Shown one piece after another: positions 26,039 to 35,885 of a DNA stretch of 64,000 nucleotides. This stretch comes from Candidatus Caenarcanales bacterium (GTDB lineage Bacteria > Cyanobacteriota > Vampirovibrionia > Caenarcaniphilales > Caenarcanaceae): positions 1 through 64,000 of the forward strand of contig JASJDU010000003.1 of the NCBI GenBank assembly GCA_030065015.1, read 5' to 3'. Below the pieces are notes generated by a model. It saw only the letters and a list, made by a program, of their open reading frames with translations, was not told where the DNA came from and made no database searches. The translations under genes were made by a program, and so were the position numbers. Position 1 is the first letter of the stretch, and the number at the start of each line of letters is the position of its first letter.

Positions 26039-28519
26039 TTAACCATCTCTGAAAGTTATCCCAGAAAATTCTTTTAGTAGTTTCTCCTTAAAACTTTGAA
26101 TTTGATTATTAATCTCATTACCAATAAGTTCAGACTCACTTTGAAAAACTAAACGATAGGAAAGTGAAGTTGCATCCTGATCTATTGGCTTGTACTGGCT
26201 AATGACCTTTATATTTTTCAAACTTGAGATTTTAGCTTGTTTAATTTTTTGCTCAAAAAGAGAATGATTGAAATTCGCATGATTGCTCAAATCAATAGTT
26301 ATATCTCGCAAGAGAATAGGATTATCATTCAATTCAGTGGTTTTAACTTTTAACTCTCTGTCTATTGATTCAAGCACCAACTCTACAACATAAGTAGCAT
26401 CAAAGATTTCAAGCTCTTTACAAATTTGAGGATGCAGCTTACCTAAATAGCCGATATCTTTTCCATTGAATTGAATGATAGAAGATATCTTTGGGTGTAA
26501 AAATTTATCTAATTTTGAATTAGATAGAGCATTGTTGAATTCACTATCTTTCTGAATAGCCTTAAATAGCAAACGACCCTTTTGCAAACACAGATTTTCA
26601 ACTATTCCCTTCAACTCATAAAAATCTGCACTAGTTAATTGATTACCTTTCCAATTAAGCTCTTTACTTTTTGTTGAAAGAACAATAGCCAAAGCCTCAA
26701 CTTCTTGTGGCTTTCCTAAAGAGATTGCATCAAAACCATATATTTTTCCAAATTCAAATAATTTTATTGAATTATTCTGCCTTCTGGAGTTCAAAGCAAC
26801 AGCACTTAATAAACTCTGCAAAATAGACACTCTTAGTTCTGAATGATCTTTTGAAAGAGGATTCTTCATCCTAATATTACTTTGCTCATTGAGAAGTGAG
26901 ACTCCTTTTGAAGAACTTTCTGGAACTAAACTACTAGAGATTGATTCCAAATAGCCTTGCTGTACTAATAATTGCTTTAATTTTTGTTTAGAAGAATTGA
27001 TTGGTAATAATTTAGATACTCCCGGCAAAGTTTTTGATTGAATATTGTTTAATCCCTGGAATCTGGCTAACTCTTCAACCAAATCAATAGGTCTTTGGAC
27101 ATCCTTTTGTCTGTAAGAAGGTACTTTAACGGTAAATGAATAGTCAGAGGTTTGAGTGATTTCAAAGCCTAACTTTTCTAATATACCAATGAGTCGCTCA
27201 CTACTTATTTCTTCACCAATCATATTTCTATAATCCTGCAAGGACAGAACTATTTCCTGATTTTGCTTTTTATAGGTCTCTGATTCATGAATTACACAAG
27301 CTTCAACTTCACCACCGGAAAGTTCTTTAATCAATTCAGCAGCTTTATACAGAGCTATTTCAATTAACTCCGGATCGCTTCCTCGCTCAAACCGCTTGCT
27401 AGATTCACTAATTGTTCCAACAGACCTACTAGTCGATCTAACTTTAGAGAAAGAGAAACTAGCCGCCTCTAAAATAATATCTTTTGTTGTTTCCTGTACT
27501 GAACTCTCAAGACCACCCATTACACCTGCTATACTCAAGGTTTTCTCTTCGTCAGAAATCACAAGATGTTTTTCATTCAAATCATAAACTTTCTCATCTA
27601 AACCCTGGAATCCTTTAACATTCTTTGAAAATGCAACTTTTAACGCTCCCTTAGAATTCACTTTGGATGAATCATAGGCATGCATCGGTTGACCGAGCTC
27701 AAGCATTACGTAGTTTGTAATATCCACAATATTGTTAATTGAGGAAACATTTGCCAAAGTTAATCTTTTTTTGATCCAATCGGGACTTTGTGAAACTTGT
27801 ACATTTTTGATTTTTAAGAAACCAATCCTAGAGCAAGAATTTGAATCAACTATTTTTGCGCTGAGCCTCGGAAGGCTTTTCATACGTTCTGAAAATTTAT
27901 TCTTGAGACCTAGCTTGTAATAATCCAATTTAAGATCTTTCTTAAAGCACACTGCAATCTCTCTGGCTATTCCTTGTATTGAAAGAGCATCTCCACGATT
28001 GGAACGAGACTCAACATCTAATACAACCTCTGGCACTAATTTCATTCGATCAATCAAATCAATCCCAAGGGGAATTTCATTTGACAATATATAAATTCCA
28101 TCGATATTACTTTCAATACCAAGTTCATCTCCAGAACACAACATCCCCTCAGACTCAACATCTCTAATTTTGCCGGCTTTAATGGATAGTTTTTTTCCCG
28201 TTTTCCGATCTAATACCTGAGCGCCAGGTAAAGCAACTGGAACAATTTGGCCAACCTCTATATTCTTTGCCCCACAAACTATCTGCCTAGGATCCTTCTT
28301 ATTTTCGGTTATAACCTTTGTTACTTGTAATTTATCAGCATTTGGGTGCTTAAAAATTTCAATAATCTTCCCACTCACTAAAGGTCCTTTTATATTTGGT
28401 CCAATGAGTTCGATTTTTTCAACTTCAAAAGCTTTTAAGCTTATTTCATCTGCTATTTTTTCTGGAGATATTTCACTTACATCAACAAAATCTTTGATCC
28501 ACTCAATTGGTACTTTCAT
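26039..28519 (-). CDS. pheT: phenylalanine-tRNA ligase beta subunit
   Basis: PheT forms the alpha2-beta2 synthetase with PheS and reads or edits the charged tRNA. The 826-aa protein starts MKVPIEWIKDFV. It then has the tRNA-binding EMAP-like domain (about 40-150, GPLVSGKIIEI ... GMLCSGDELG), the B3/B4 editing domain (210-390, with MLELGQPMHAYD), the B5 domain (about 405-475), the core region, and the C-terminal FDX-ACB anticodon domain (LLRDITIDLS onward). pheS is not adjacent, as in many cyanobacterial-type genomes. Length is usual. Confidence 0.96.
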   Translation of the reverse strand: MKVPIEWIKDFVDVSEISPEKIADEISLKAFEVEKIELIGPNIKGPLVSGKIIEIFKHPNADKLQVTKVITENKKDPRQIVCGAKNIEVGQIVPVALPGAQVLDRKTGKKLSIKAGKIRDVESEGMLCSGDELGIESNIDGIYILSNEIPLGIDLIDRMKLVPEVVLDVESRSNRGDALSIQGIAREIAVCFKKDLKLDYYKLGLKNKFSERMKSLPRLSAKIVDSNSCSRIGFLKIKNVQVSQSPDWIKKRLTLANVSSINNIVDITNYVMLELGQPMHAYDSSKVNSKGALKVAFSKNVKGFQGLDEKVYDLNEKHLVISDEEKTLSIAGVMGGLESSVQETTKDIILEAASFSFSKVRSTSRSVGTISESSKRFERGSDPELIEIALYKAAELIKELSGGEVEACVIHESETYKKQNQEIVLSLQDYRNMIGEEISSERLIGILEKLGFEITQTSDYSFTVKVPSYRQKDVQRPIDLVEELARFQGLNNIQSKTLPGVSKLLPINSSKQKLKQLLVQQGYLESISSSLVPESSSKGVSLLNEQSNIRMKNPLSKDHSELRVSILQSLLSAVALNSRRQNNSIKLFEFGKIYGFDAISLGKPQEVEALAIVLSTKSKELNWKGNQLTSADFYELKGIVENLCLQKGRLLFKAIQKDSEFNNALSNSKLDKFLHPKISSIIQFNGKDIGYLGKLHPQICKELEIFDATYVVELVLESIDRELKVKTTELNDNPILLRDITIDLSNHANFNHSLFEQKIKQAKISSLKNIKVISQYKPIDQDATSLSYRLVFQSESELIGNEINNQIQSFKEKLLKEFSGITFRDG

Positions 28520-28845
28520 TAGCTTTGCAAACTTCTATAAATCTTCAAGTTTACTTATTCTATCTTTCTTGATTGTATAAAGTAGGATTTTCCATTAATT
28601 GAAGTTACACAATATCCAAAATAAAAAGCTAAAAAATATTCTTCATTTCGTCCGCCAGATGATCGGATAAATAGTCAAGTAATTAATTCGTTCAGATTTT
28701 GTGAGGTTTCGATAATCTTGAAATTCTGTTTTCAGTTCGGTTTTAGAATAATAATCCGTTAATTTAAGACCACTAAACTAATTAAGTAAAGACTCTCATC
28801 GTGATAGTATTTACTCGATTGAAAAATATTTAATCTATTAATCTA
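28520..28845. other. divergent intergenic region between pheT and the PilZ gene
   Basis: 326 bases with no frame over about 15 codons on either strand. It should hold divergent promoters for pheT (minus) and the PilZ gene (plus). No T-box-like specifier structure, tRNA-like fold or strong hairpin was noticed. Confidence 0.5.
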
Positions 28846-29592
28846 ATGAAGAGGGAATTTGACAGAGCACTATTTTGGGTAAAAATAGAAACACCAGGTT
28901 CTAAGTTTGGTTTTTTGCCAGGTGAATTAACAATTGATGAATCCAACCAAATCACATTAAGATCACCGAGAGCAAACAGAAATTCATTCATTAAGCTATT
29001 TCCATCAAAACCTTTACCAATAGACACCATAGTTTCTTTGGTTTTTCAAGATAAACAATTATTTGAATTATGGTCATGCGAGATAACAACATATCTCGGT
29101 TCCAAAGATGGTTACGACATTTACGAACTTTCTTCAATCAAACAAGAAATGACTTCTTCCGAACGTAGAGAAGAAAGATTCAACGTAGATATTCCAATAA
29201 CTCTTGAGAGTAATAAAAGTAAGCTAGGCAAAGTTTTTAAATTTAGTGGTTGTGAATTGAATATGAACGGAATTGGACTTTGGTTACCAAGTTTCGTGAA
29301 GAATAGAATTAGGCTGGATGAAGAATTCACATTAACATTTGAACCTAAAGAGGTTGAACATTTTTCGGTAACCGTTAAATGTATAAGGCCTCATTCAGAG
29401 GATTATATTTCCAAAGGATTTTACGCTGGTTTCGAAATAATCAAAGATTCAATGGAAGAAAACAAACTAGCTTTCATCAGGATTAAGCAGCTTCTTGAAG
29501 CTAGAGGTAGAATGCACAAACCTAACTTATCTTTGCCGGGTCATTATTTATCAACTTTTTGGCAAGGTGAATTCATTAAAGAACTTTGTTGA
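28846..29592 (+). CDS. PilZ-domain protein
   Basis: A 248-aa protein with a C-terminal PilZ domain. The two c-di-GMP contact motifs are recognisable: an Arg-rich RREERFNVDIP (fitting RxxxR, near residues 106-112) and CELNMNGIGLWLP (a variant of D/NxSxxG, near 134-146, with Asn where Ser is usual). The N-terminal 100 residues form a separate beta-rich region like YcgR-type N-domains. It probably responds to c-di-GMP, perhaps for motility or pili, though the variant second motif makes ligand binding less certain. grpE follows after 78 bases. Confidence 0.75.
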   Translation: MKREFDRALFWVKIETPGSKFGFLPGELTIDESNQITLRSPRANRNSFIKLFPSKPLPIDTIVSLVFQDKQLFELWSCEITTYLGSKDGYDIYELSSIKQEMTSSERREERFNVDIPITLESNKSKLGKVFKFSGCELNMNGIGLWLPSFVKNRIRLDEEFTLTFEPKEVEHFSVTVKCIRPHSEDYISKGFYAGFEIIKDSMEENKLAFIRIKQLLEARGRMHKPNLSLPGHYLSTFWQGEFIKELC

Positions 29593-29670
29593 TTTCTCAT
29601 TCACTGTTCTTTGCTTAATGTAAAATACATAAATATTGTCTATATTTAAAACTTTGTTCTAATTAAAATT

Positions 29671-30225
29671 ATGTCAATTAATGAAAGTCAACCTTCACCA
29701 GAAACGGATAACCAAGAAGCAAGTACAGAAGCTCAAGTAGAACACAATGAACTGGAAATTAAATGTGAAGGACTTGAGAATAAAGTTAAAGATTTAGAAG
29801 GCCAGTTAAAGAGGTCCATTGCTGATTATCAAAATTTATTAAGAAGAAGTCAGCAAGAAAGAGAACAATTAAGAAAATATGCAGTTGAACCAGCTTTAAT
29901 GGCTATAATTCCATGTTTAGATAATTTCTATTTTGCACTAAAATCCTTTAATGAAGAATCATCAAGCGAACAACTACTTGAATCACTCAAAATGTTGTGG
30001 ACAAGTTTATTAGGTTCTCTCTCTCAAATCGGAGTAAAAACAATTGATTCTACTGGAATTTCGTTTGATCCATTAACTCAAGAAGCCGTAAATCAAGTTC
30101 CAAATAATGAAGTCCCAGAAGGTACCGTTGTTGAGGTCTTTAGAATTGGATACAAACTTAATGACAGAGTAATAAGACCTTCTCAAGTTAGTGTGAGCAT
30201 AGCCTCAGAAAAAGCACCCGAATAA
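29671..30225 (+). CDS. grpE: nucleotide exchange factor GrpE
   Basis: GrpE releases ADP from DnaK in the heat-shock chaperone cycle. The 184-aa protein has a disordered acidic N-terminus, a long helix (LEIKCEGLENKVKDLEGQLKRSIADYQNLLRRSQQE in pieces), the conserved PCLDNFYFAL segment, and the C-terminal beta domain with FDPLTQEAVNQVPN and RPSQVSVS. dnaK and dnaJ are not adjacent. No CIRCE element is visible upstream. Confidence 0.94.
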   Translation: MSINESQPSPETDNQEASTEAQVEHNELEIKCEGLENKVKDLEGQLKRSIADYQNLLRRSQQEREQLRKYAVEPALMAIIPCLDNFYFALKSFNEESSSEQLLESLKMLWTSLLGSLSQIGVKTIDSTGISFDPLTQEAVNQVPNNEVPEGTVVEVFRIGYKLNDRVIRPSQVSVSIASEKAPE

Positions 30226-30298
30226 TAAAACGTTAGAGTTTGCAGTTTAAACCAATTCAAAAATTAAAATATTATTAAGATGAAATCAATATTTATAC

Positions 30299-30340
30299 CA
30301 TAACAACTTGTAACTTCTTACGTATTATGAGTTGATAATA
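30299..30340 (+). promoter_or_regulatory. copy A of a duplicated 42-bp upstream element (promoter-like)
   Basis: Shares 36 of 42 bases with 30737-30778, including the 19-base core TAACTTCTTACGTATTATG with no mismatch. The core carries a TACGTA palindrome and TATTAT, a reasonable -10 box. Both copies lie exactly the same distance (core start 50 bases) from the next ATG, which supports a shared promoter or operator. Confidence 0.6.
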
Positions 30341-30360
30341 AACATTAATCATTAATATCA

Positions 30361-30648
30361 ATGTTTACAGCAATTGGCAGAGTGGTAGAGAAACCCACTA
30401 ATCTTTTGAAGACTAGTGGGGAAAGAAGATTCTTCAATACTAACAATAACGATATGAGTACTACATTCATAAGAAAAATTCCAAACTCCGGTAAAGAAAA
30501 GTTAAACACTAATATTCAACCTTTTTTGTTTGGCACAGTTGTTTCTTCCGGTATTTTGCTAGCTATTAGCGTCATATTAAAAGATTTTCTAAATATGTTT
30601 CACAAATTGGAGATTAAGAACAACGCAAAAGCACTAGAGAACCCGTAA
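30361..30648 (+). CDS. small membrane protein, 95 aa
   Basis: Unrecognised. A basic N-terminal half is followed by one membrane segment (about 56-75, FLFGTVVSSGILLAISVIL) and a short charged tail. There is no Shine-Dalgarno before the ATG. The early coding region contains a perfect CCCACTA/TAGTGGG hairpin (30394-30420), so an RNA role for the 5' part is conceivable. It shares its upstream element and general layout (MF start, basic region, single membrane segment) with the next gene, which suggests distant paralogues or co-regulation. Confidence 0.55.
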   Translation: MFTAIGRVVEKPTNLLKTSGERRFFNTNNNDMSTTFIRKIPNSGKEKLNTNIQPFLFGTVVSSGILLAISVILKDFLNMFHKLEIKNNAKALENP

Positions 30649-30736
30649 AAACTTGAATATTGGATGGAGTTTCCGTAGCATATACTAAGCAGGAGTGAAG
30701 TTAAAATATTGTTAACCAAAATCTCAATACTAATTG

Positions 30737-30778
30737 CATAACTATTTATAACTTCTTACGTATTATGGATTAATAATA
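30737..30778 (+). promoter_or_regulatory. copy B of the duplicated 42-bp upstream element
   Basis: Second copy of the element at 30299-30340, 438 bases downstream, placed identically relative to the ATG at 30799. The six differences fall in the flanks; the 19-base core and the final TAATAATA-like part are kept. Confidence 0.6.
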
Positions 30779-30798
30779 CATATTGTTTGATTACTTAA

Positions 30799-31419
30799 AT
30801 GTTTAAGATTGTTGAGCTTACGCAGAAGGTTTTGAGAAGAAATCCAGTCACATCTTCAACTCCAAAAACTCCGACATATATTCAAAAAGCTCCTAGAATT
30901 TCAAAAATTTACACTGATTCACAAATTTCTTTTCGAAATAGTAGATCTTTTAATGAAGATCAACGCGATCGCCCAATTATTAGGAATGCTTCTTTAGCTA
31001 CAGGTTCAATTTTTATAATACTAAGTATTTTATCTCAGATTTTAAACCCATCTAAAAACATAGATCATTCCAAAATACAAACGCATTACAGTCAGTTATC
31101 ACTAGAAGAACTTTGCGATGAGATTAATCTAGATGGAAACAACTATAACAAAGGAACATCAACCATAGGTTTAATATACTCTGAATACACCGGATATCCA
31201 TCAAACGGTAGAACTTACACATTTGAACAAAGCAGGTGTATTGACGCACTTTCCTCGGCAATTCCAGATCTTTTAGAAAAAAGTAATGCTTTAAACAATG
31301 GTTATATAAATCTTCAAAAGAACTCAACAATTAGAGTTACTGGTTTAACTACTCCATTAATTATCAAGCCAACAGCAAAAGTACACAATTCTCCAGAAAG
31401 TCAATCGGTAGTAACGTAA
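30799..31419 (+). CDS. single-pass membrane protein, 206 aa
   Basis: Unrecognised. A Ser/Thr/Pro/Arg-rich N-terminus (about 65 residues) precedes one membrane segment (about 70-87, LATGSIFIILSILSQIL). A C-terminal domain of some 115 residues contains LEELCDEINLDGNNYN, then TIGLIYSEYTGYPSNGRTYTFEQSRCIDAL, a compact region with two cysteines. Expressed from the duplicated upstream element. There is no Shine-Dalgarno. It shares only its start and architecture with the preceding 95-aa protein. Confidence 0.6.
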   Translation: MFKIVELTQKVLRRNPVTSSTPKTPTYIQKAPRISKIYTDSQISFRNSRSFNEDQRDRPIIRNASLATGSIFIILSILSQILNPSKNIDHSKIQTHYSQLSLEELCDEINLDGNNYNKGTSTIGLIYSEYTGYPSNGRTYTFEQSRCIDALSSAIPDLLEKSNALNNGYINLQKNSTIRVTGLTTPLIIKPTAKVHNSPESQSVVT

Positions 31420-31771
31420 ATTACTTATTAACAAAGTCTGACAAATATCTTAGACAATAGCTCTTTGATAAAGAGAATCTTTCAAGAAATAATTAAGTGC
31501 AATTAGCTCTATCAAATCATACATTTTAGAATTCTATTACTTATATTCAATAATATGATTCATAAAAGGTTACACTCCAAACAAACCTTAAAACGAAAAA
31601 TTTCAACCAGCCTCTAAACTTTACACGCAACAACAGCTCTAAATAACAGACGAATAAGACAATAAATTTTTCAATCGACAGCTTCCAAAGTTTAATATTT
31701 GGTTAGAAAAATCTCAGATATTTCCAAGTTGGTCTAAGATTTTTATGTAGATATAGTCTTCAGTTACACAA
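31420..31771. other. intergenic region with two hairpins
   Basis: 352 bases without a convincing gene. A small CTCTTT/AAAGAG hairpin lies near 31460-31474 and may help end the 206-aa gene's transcript. An 8-bp AT-rich inverted repeat (AAAAATCT at 31707-31714, AGATTTTT at 31737-31744) sits 27 bases before the next ATG and could be a leader hairpin or operator. Confidence 0.4.
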
Positions 31772-32278
31772 ATGGTTAAATTGCAAACTCTTCACTCAAG
31801 TCAATCTTTCAAGAGTTTCAAACGACCACAACAGTTCATAGTAACTGCAATCGCAGTAGTGCTCCACAAAACCAATGGAATACCTCCTACTCAAATAATA
31901 GAAGCCTTTGGCTGCAAAGACTTCTATGAAAAAACAGTAAAATATTCTGTTCCTGATAACTATGGACAAGTACATTTACTAAGCAACGATGAAGACCTCT
32001 GTATTACAGATTTAGTCAAGCTAAAAAAGCAACTAAGAGTTTACATGGTTACAGGTAGTGAAACTAGAAATTCAGTGAAGACTCAACTGAATTTAGTCTT
32101 AAAGAAAGTATTTGTTAATGAAATCGATATTAGCCAATTACCATTTTATGAAATAGAAGCAATTATTAGGCAACTTGACGGACTCATAAAGGATCTAGCA
32201 AGAAATTATGATCGAAGAAAAACTGTAAACATTGCAAACCAAAAAAACAATAAGCCTCATCACACACAAAACAGCTGA
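31772..32278 (+). CDS. hypothetical protein, 168 aa
   Basis: Unrecognised soluble protein with a basic N-terminus and C-terminus (RRKTVNIANQKNNKPHH). The centre has mixed alpha/beta character, with TAIAVVLHKTNGIPPTQIIEAFG early and a predicted helical segment (LPFYEIEAIIRQLDGLIKDLARNY) late. Basic ends could mean nucleic-acid contact, which is speculation. Glutathione reductase begins 95 bases downstream on the same strand, separated by an inverted repeat, so they are probably independent units. Confidence 0.55.
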   Translation: MVKLQTLHSSQSFKSFKRPQQFIVTAIAVVLHKTNGIPPTQIIEAFGCKDFYEKTVKYSVPDNYGQVHLLSNDEDLCITDLVKLKKQLRVYMVTGSETRNSVKTQLNLVLKKVFVNEIDISQLPFYEIEAIIRQLDGLIKDLARNYDRRKTVNIANQKNNKPHHTQNS

Positions 32279-32328
32279 CAAGTTAAACAAATACATATCT
32301 CGCTCTATAATTTCCTGGCAAAATGATA

Positions 32329-32351
32329 TATCCAACTGCAATACTTGGATA
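32329..32351. promoter_or_regulatory. inverted repeat upstream of glutathione reductase
   Basis: TATCCAA and TTGGATA, separated by nine bases, end 22 bases before the ATG of gor. Size and symmetry fit a dimeric repressor or activator site; a short leader hairpin is the alternative. Confidence 0.4.
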
Positions 32352-32373
32352 CAGATAAGAAGAGAAGTAAAAG

Positions 32374-33726
32374 ATGAAAGAATTTGATTTTGATTTATTC
32401 ACTATAGGTGCTGGTTCTGGAGGGGTAAGAGCTAGCCGAATATCTGCAGGTTATGGAGCAAAAGTTGGGATTGCAGAAAATAGATATCTTGGCGGAACCT
32501 GTGTAAACGTTGGTTGTGTACCGAAAAAGTTGTTTTTTTATGCTTCACATTTTAGAGAAGAATTTGAAAATTCCAAAGGATTTGGTTGGAGCTTCGATTC
32601 TTTAGATTTCAATTGGAAAAAGCTAATTGAAAACAAAAATAAAGAAATAAAAAGGTTGAATGATATATACAAAAAATTATTGGCCAATACCGGTGTAAAT
32701 ATTTACGAAGGTACAGCCACTCTTGAGGATGAACATACAGTCAAAGTTAATGACAAAAAATACACCGCAAAAAACATTTTAATTGCAACCGGTAGCTGGC
32801 CAATGATTCCAGATATCCCAGGAAAAGAATATGCAATATCATCCAATGAAATGTTCTATTTGGATAAACTGCCAAAAGAAATTGTAATTGTTGGCGGTGG
32901 TTATATAGCAGTTGAATTTGCTGGAATTTTGCATAATCTAGGCTGCAAAGTTTCTTTAGTTTACAGAGGTCCTCTGTTTCTTCGTGGTTTCGACAATGAT
33001 ATTCGTCAATTTTTGGTCGAAGAAATGAAAAAGAAAGGAGTTAATCTTCTCTTCAATACTGATATTCAAGAAATTGCTCAAAAAGAAACAAAATACATCT
33101 GTAAATTAAAAAATGGAAATAGTATTGAAACCGAAAAAGTATTCTATGCAACCGGAAGATTACCAAACACACAGAACTTAAACCTAGAACAGGTGGGTGT
33201 TTTACAAGCCCCAAACGGTGCAATAAAAGTTAATAACTCATTTCAAACTTCCGTTCCAAACATTTATGCAATTGGAGATGTAATAGATAGAGTAAAACTA
33301 ACACCAGTTGCGATAGCAGAAGCAATGGCCTTAGCAAAAAATTTATTCAATAATGAGGACTCTGCAATGGATTACTCTGCAATTCCGACAGCAGTCTTTT
33401 CACAACCCAATATTGGTACAGTGGGTTTAACCGAGGAACAAGCAAAAGAAAAATACCATGACATAGCAATTTATCTGAATGATACAAAACCAATGAAACA
33501 CACTCTAAGTGGGAGTAATGAGAGAGCGCTATTAAAGTTAATTGTTGACAAATCAACTGATAAAGTACTCGGCTTCCATATGATTGGTCCGGACGCTGGA
33601 GAGATTACACAGGGAATTGGAGTTGCATTGAAGTGTAATGTTACAAAGAAACAATTGGATTCAACCGTCGGTATTCACCCAACCTTAGCCGAAGAGATTG
33701 TAACAATGAGAGAACCTTCAAGATAA
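32374..33726 (+). CDS. gor: glutathione-disulfide reductase
   Basis: NADPH-dependent flavoenzyme of 450 aa keeping glutathione reduced in the cytoplasm. The FAD motif GAGSGGVRAS, redox disulfide GGTCVNVGCVPKK (C43, C48), NADPH domain motif GGGYIAVEFAGIL, second FAD motif AIGDV and the C-terminal HPTLAEEIVTMR with the catalytic His all match glutathione reductase rather than lipoamide dehydrogenase. A purine-rich GAAGAGAAG lies before the ATG. Its 3' end overlaps the convergent 82-aa gene by nine bases. Presence implies a glutathione system. Confidence 0.92.
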   Translation: MKEFDFDLFTIGAGSGGVRASRISAGYGAKVGIAENRYLGGTCVNVGCVPKKLFFYASHFREEFENSKGFGWSFDSLDFNWKKLIENKNKEIKRLNDIYKKLLANTGVNIYEGTATLEDEHTVKVNDKKYTAKNILIATGSWPMIPDIPGKEYAISSNEMFYLDKLPKEIVIVGGGYIAVEFAGILHNLGCKVSLVYRGPLFLRGFDNDIRQFLVEEMKKKGVNLLFNTDIQEIAQKETKYICKLKNGNSIETEKVFYATGRLPNTQNLNLEQVGVLQAPNGAIKVNNSFQTSVPNIYAIGDVIDRVKLTPVAIAEAMALAKNLFNNEDSAMDYSAIPTAVFSQPNIGTVGLTEEQAKEKYHDIAIYLNDTKPMKHTLSGSNERALLKLIVDKSTDKVLGFHMIGPDAGEITQGIGVALKCNVTKKQLDSTVGIHPTLAEEIVTMREPSR

Positions 33727-33966
33727 ATAAAACTTAGTTTGATTGCTTAATTGTTTATCTTGAATTTTCATTTTTTCATGAAAAGCCTTCACTGCCCTGA
33801 CTGATTCTTTATCCCATTGTTCATCATCTATCTGCATTACCTTCATACACGTTTTTTTCTCTTTGATCAAAGACTCAAATGGGTTCATTCCATTTTTATA
33901 AGCTGAAATAATCGTCTTTTTTATTCTTTTTTTTATGAATGAATACGTGGATTTCCCTTCAGACAT
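33718..33966 (-). CDS. small basic protein coupled to the GH15 gene, 82 aa
   Basis: Unrecognised. From the ATG at 33966 it encodes 82 aa; upstream TTG codons in frame could add three. Lysine-rich and helical, with an MNPFESLIKEKK segment and no signal peptide. It starts 10 bases after the GH15 stop codon and is probably in the same transcript. It ends nine bases inside the convergent gor gene. Confidence 0.5.
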   Translation of the reverse strand: MSEGKSTYSFIKKRIKKTIISAYKNGMNPFESLIKEKKTCMKVMQIDDEQWDKESVRAVKAFHEKMKIQDKQLSNQTKFYLS

Positions 33967-33976
33967 TACCAACAAC

Positions 33977-35827
33977 TCACTTTCTATCTAAAGCACGATC
34001 TAAATTGAATGCAGCGCTGATTAAAGCCAAATGAGTGAAAGCCTGAGGAGTATTCCCAAGCGCTTCTCCCAAGTTACCGGTTTCCTCAGCAAAAATTTCG
34101 AGGTGATTTGCATAACCTAACATTTTTTCAAACATTAAGCGTGCTTCTTCTAATTTCTTCTTGTCACCTTTGCCTGCTCTAGTTAAAGCTTCAACAAACC
34201 AAAAAGTACAAATATTAAAAGTACCTTCTTCTCCCTTCAGTCCATCAGAAGTCTCTTCAACGTTATAACGATAAACTAAACTATTGGAAACTAAACCTCC
34301 TTGATGAGGTGGCTTATTCATTGCATCCAATGTTTTAACCATCATTGGATCTGTAGGAGACATAAAGAAAACCAAAGGCATCATCAGATTAGCCGCGTCT
34401 AAAGTGTCACTTCCATAATATTGTACAAAAGCTTGCTTATCTTCATTCCATCCATTTTTTACAATATCTTTGTATATCTCATCGCGGATTTCCATCCATC
34501 TAAATCTATCGCAAGGAAAAGAACGCTTTTCTGCCAAACGAATTGCTCTATCAAATGCAACCCAGCTCATCAAACGAGAATATACAAAATGCTGCTTTCC
34601 GCCTCTTACTTCCCAAACCCCTTCATCAGGTTGTTGCCAATTATCACAAAGCCAATTTATTAGTTCTTCCAAATGTGTCCACAGTTCATAAGATATTGGC
34701 TCTCCATATTTGTTGTACAAATAAACCGAATCCATTAGCTCTCCATAGATATCAAGCTGCAGTTGATCGTAAGCTCCATTACCAACTCGCACCGGTCTAG
34801 AACGTTTATAGCCCTCAAGATGCTCTAAATGCTCTTCTATAAGATCTTTACGGCCATCAATTCCATACATAATCTGCAATGGTTCATTTGGCTTTAATTC
34901 TTGGCATCTCTTTTCTAACCATTGCATAAATGCTTTTGCTTCTTCAGTAAAACCAATCCTCAGAAAAGCATAAACAGTGAATGCCGCGTCTCTAATCCAA
35001 GTATAACGGTAATCCCAGTTTCTTTCTCCTCCAACACCCTCTGGTAAAGAGCAAGTTGCCGCTGCTACAATTGCTCCAGTGGGTGCGTAAGTAAGCATTT
35101 TCAAGGTTAAAGCAGAACGATAAATGGTTTCTCTCCATCTACCCTTGTAAGTGCATTTACTCAGCCATTTTCTCCAAAACTGAACAGTCCAAATGAATTC
35201 CTGTTCAGCTTGTTCTTCCGTCAAGCCAATTGGACAAACATTATGAGCTTCTATTGATTCAAGAGTAAAAGTTGTAGATTCATTTTCTTTAAGGACAAAA
35301 GATGCTTTAACACCATTGGTCTCTGAATTAAGTTCTAATGGCAAACTAGACGAGAGACTTACCGATAAATCGTTGGTTGTAAAACATACTCCATTGGGAC
35401 TGAGATGAGTACTATGTTTTTCTCTTGCATAATTAAAGGCTGGATCACAGTTCAATTCAAATTCCATACAGCCTTTAACCACTTTCACTTGTCTAATAAT
35501 TCTATTCTTGTGGTTTGAGCTTTTATAGTTCCTTTCATCAACCGGCATAAAATCAATAACCTCACTTACACCCTTTTCAGTAAAAAAGCGTGTTACCAAA
35601 ACATTCGTATCCGGCCAATAGAATTGTTTAGTTGTTAGTTCTTGACAAGCAGGATGAATTTGAAAACTTCCACCTTTCTCAATATCCAAAATAGAACCAA
35701 AGATACTCGGTGAGTCAAACTTTGGTAAACAGAGCCAATCAATTGATCCATTTGTACCAACTAAAGCAACAGAGTGCATATTTCCAATTAATCCATAATT
35801 TTCAATCGGCAAATAACTCATATTCAT
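33977..35827 (-). CDS. GH15-family glucoamylase/trehalase-like glycosidase
   Basis: Glycoside hydrolase family 15 enzyme of 616 aa, likely cleaving terminal alpha-glucosidic bonds such as in maltodextrin, glycogen or trehalose. An N-terminal trehalase-like beta domain ([20 protein letters not shown] ... [15 protein letters not shown]) is followed by the (alpha/alpha)6 barrel. The first catalytic region is [15 protein letters not shown] and the second the [12 protein letters not shown] segment with the base glutamate. There is no signal peptide, so it acts in the cytoplasm. A maltokinase-like protein exists elsewhere in the window, a possible link to the same metabolism. Confidence 0.9.
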   Translation of the reverse strand: MNMSYLPIENYGLIGNMHSVALVGTNGSIDWLCLPKFDSPSIFGSILDIEKGGSFQIHPACQELTTKQFYWPDTNVLVTRFFTEKGVSEVIDFMPVDERNYKSSNHKNRIIRQVKVVKGCMEFELNCDPAFNYAREKHSTHLSPNGVCFTTNDLSVSLSSSLPLELNSETNGVKASFVLKENESTTFTLESIEAHNVCPIGLTEEQAEQEFIWTVQFWRKWLSKCTYKGRWRETIYRSALTLKMLTYAPTGAIVAAATCSLPEGVGGERNWDYRYTWIRDAAFTVYAFLRIGFTEEAKAFMQWLEKRCQELKPNEPLQIMYGIDGRKDLIEEHLEHLEGYKRSRPVRVGNGAYDQLQLDIYGELMDSVYLYNKYGEPISYELWTHLEELINWLCDNWQQPDEGVWEVRGGKQHFVYSRLMSWVAFDRAIRLAEKRSFPCDRFRWMEIRDEIYKDIVKNGWNEDKQAFVQYYGSDTLDAANLMMPLVFFMSPTDPMMVKTLDAMNKPPHQGGLVSNSLVYRYNVEETSDGLKGEEGTFNICTFWFVEALTRAGKGDKKKLEEARLMFEKMLGYANHLEIFAEETGNLGEALGNTPQAFTHLALISAAFNLDRALDRK

Positions 35828-35885
35828 AATGGTTTAGAGAACTATTTTAATTAATGCAAAATTCGCAAATTTTCAAAATTAATTA

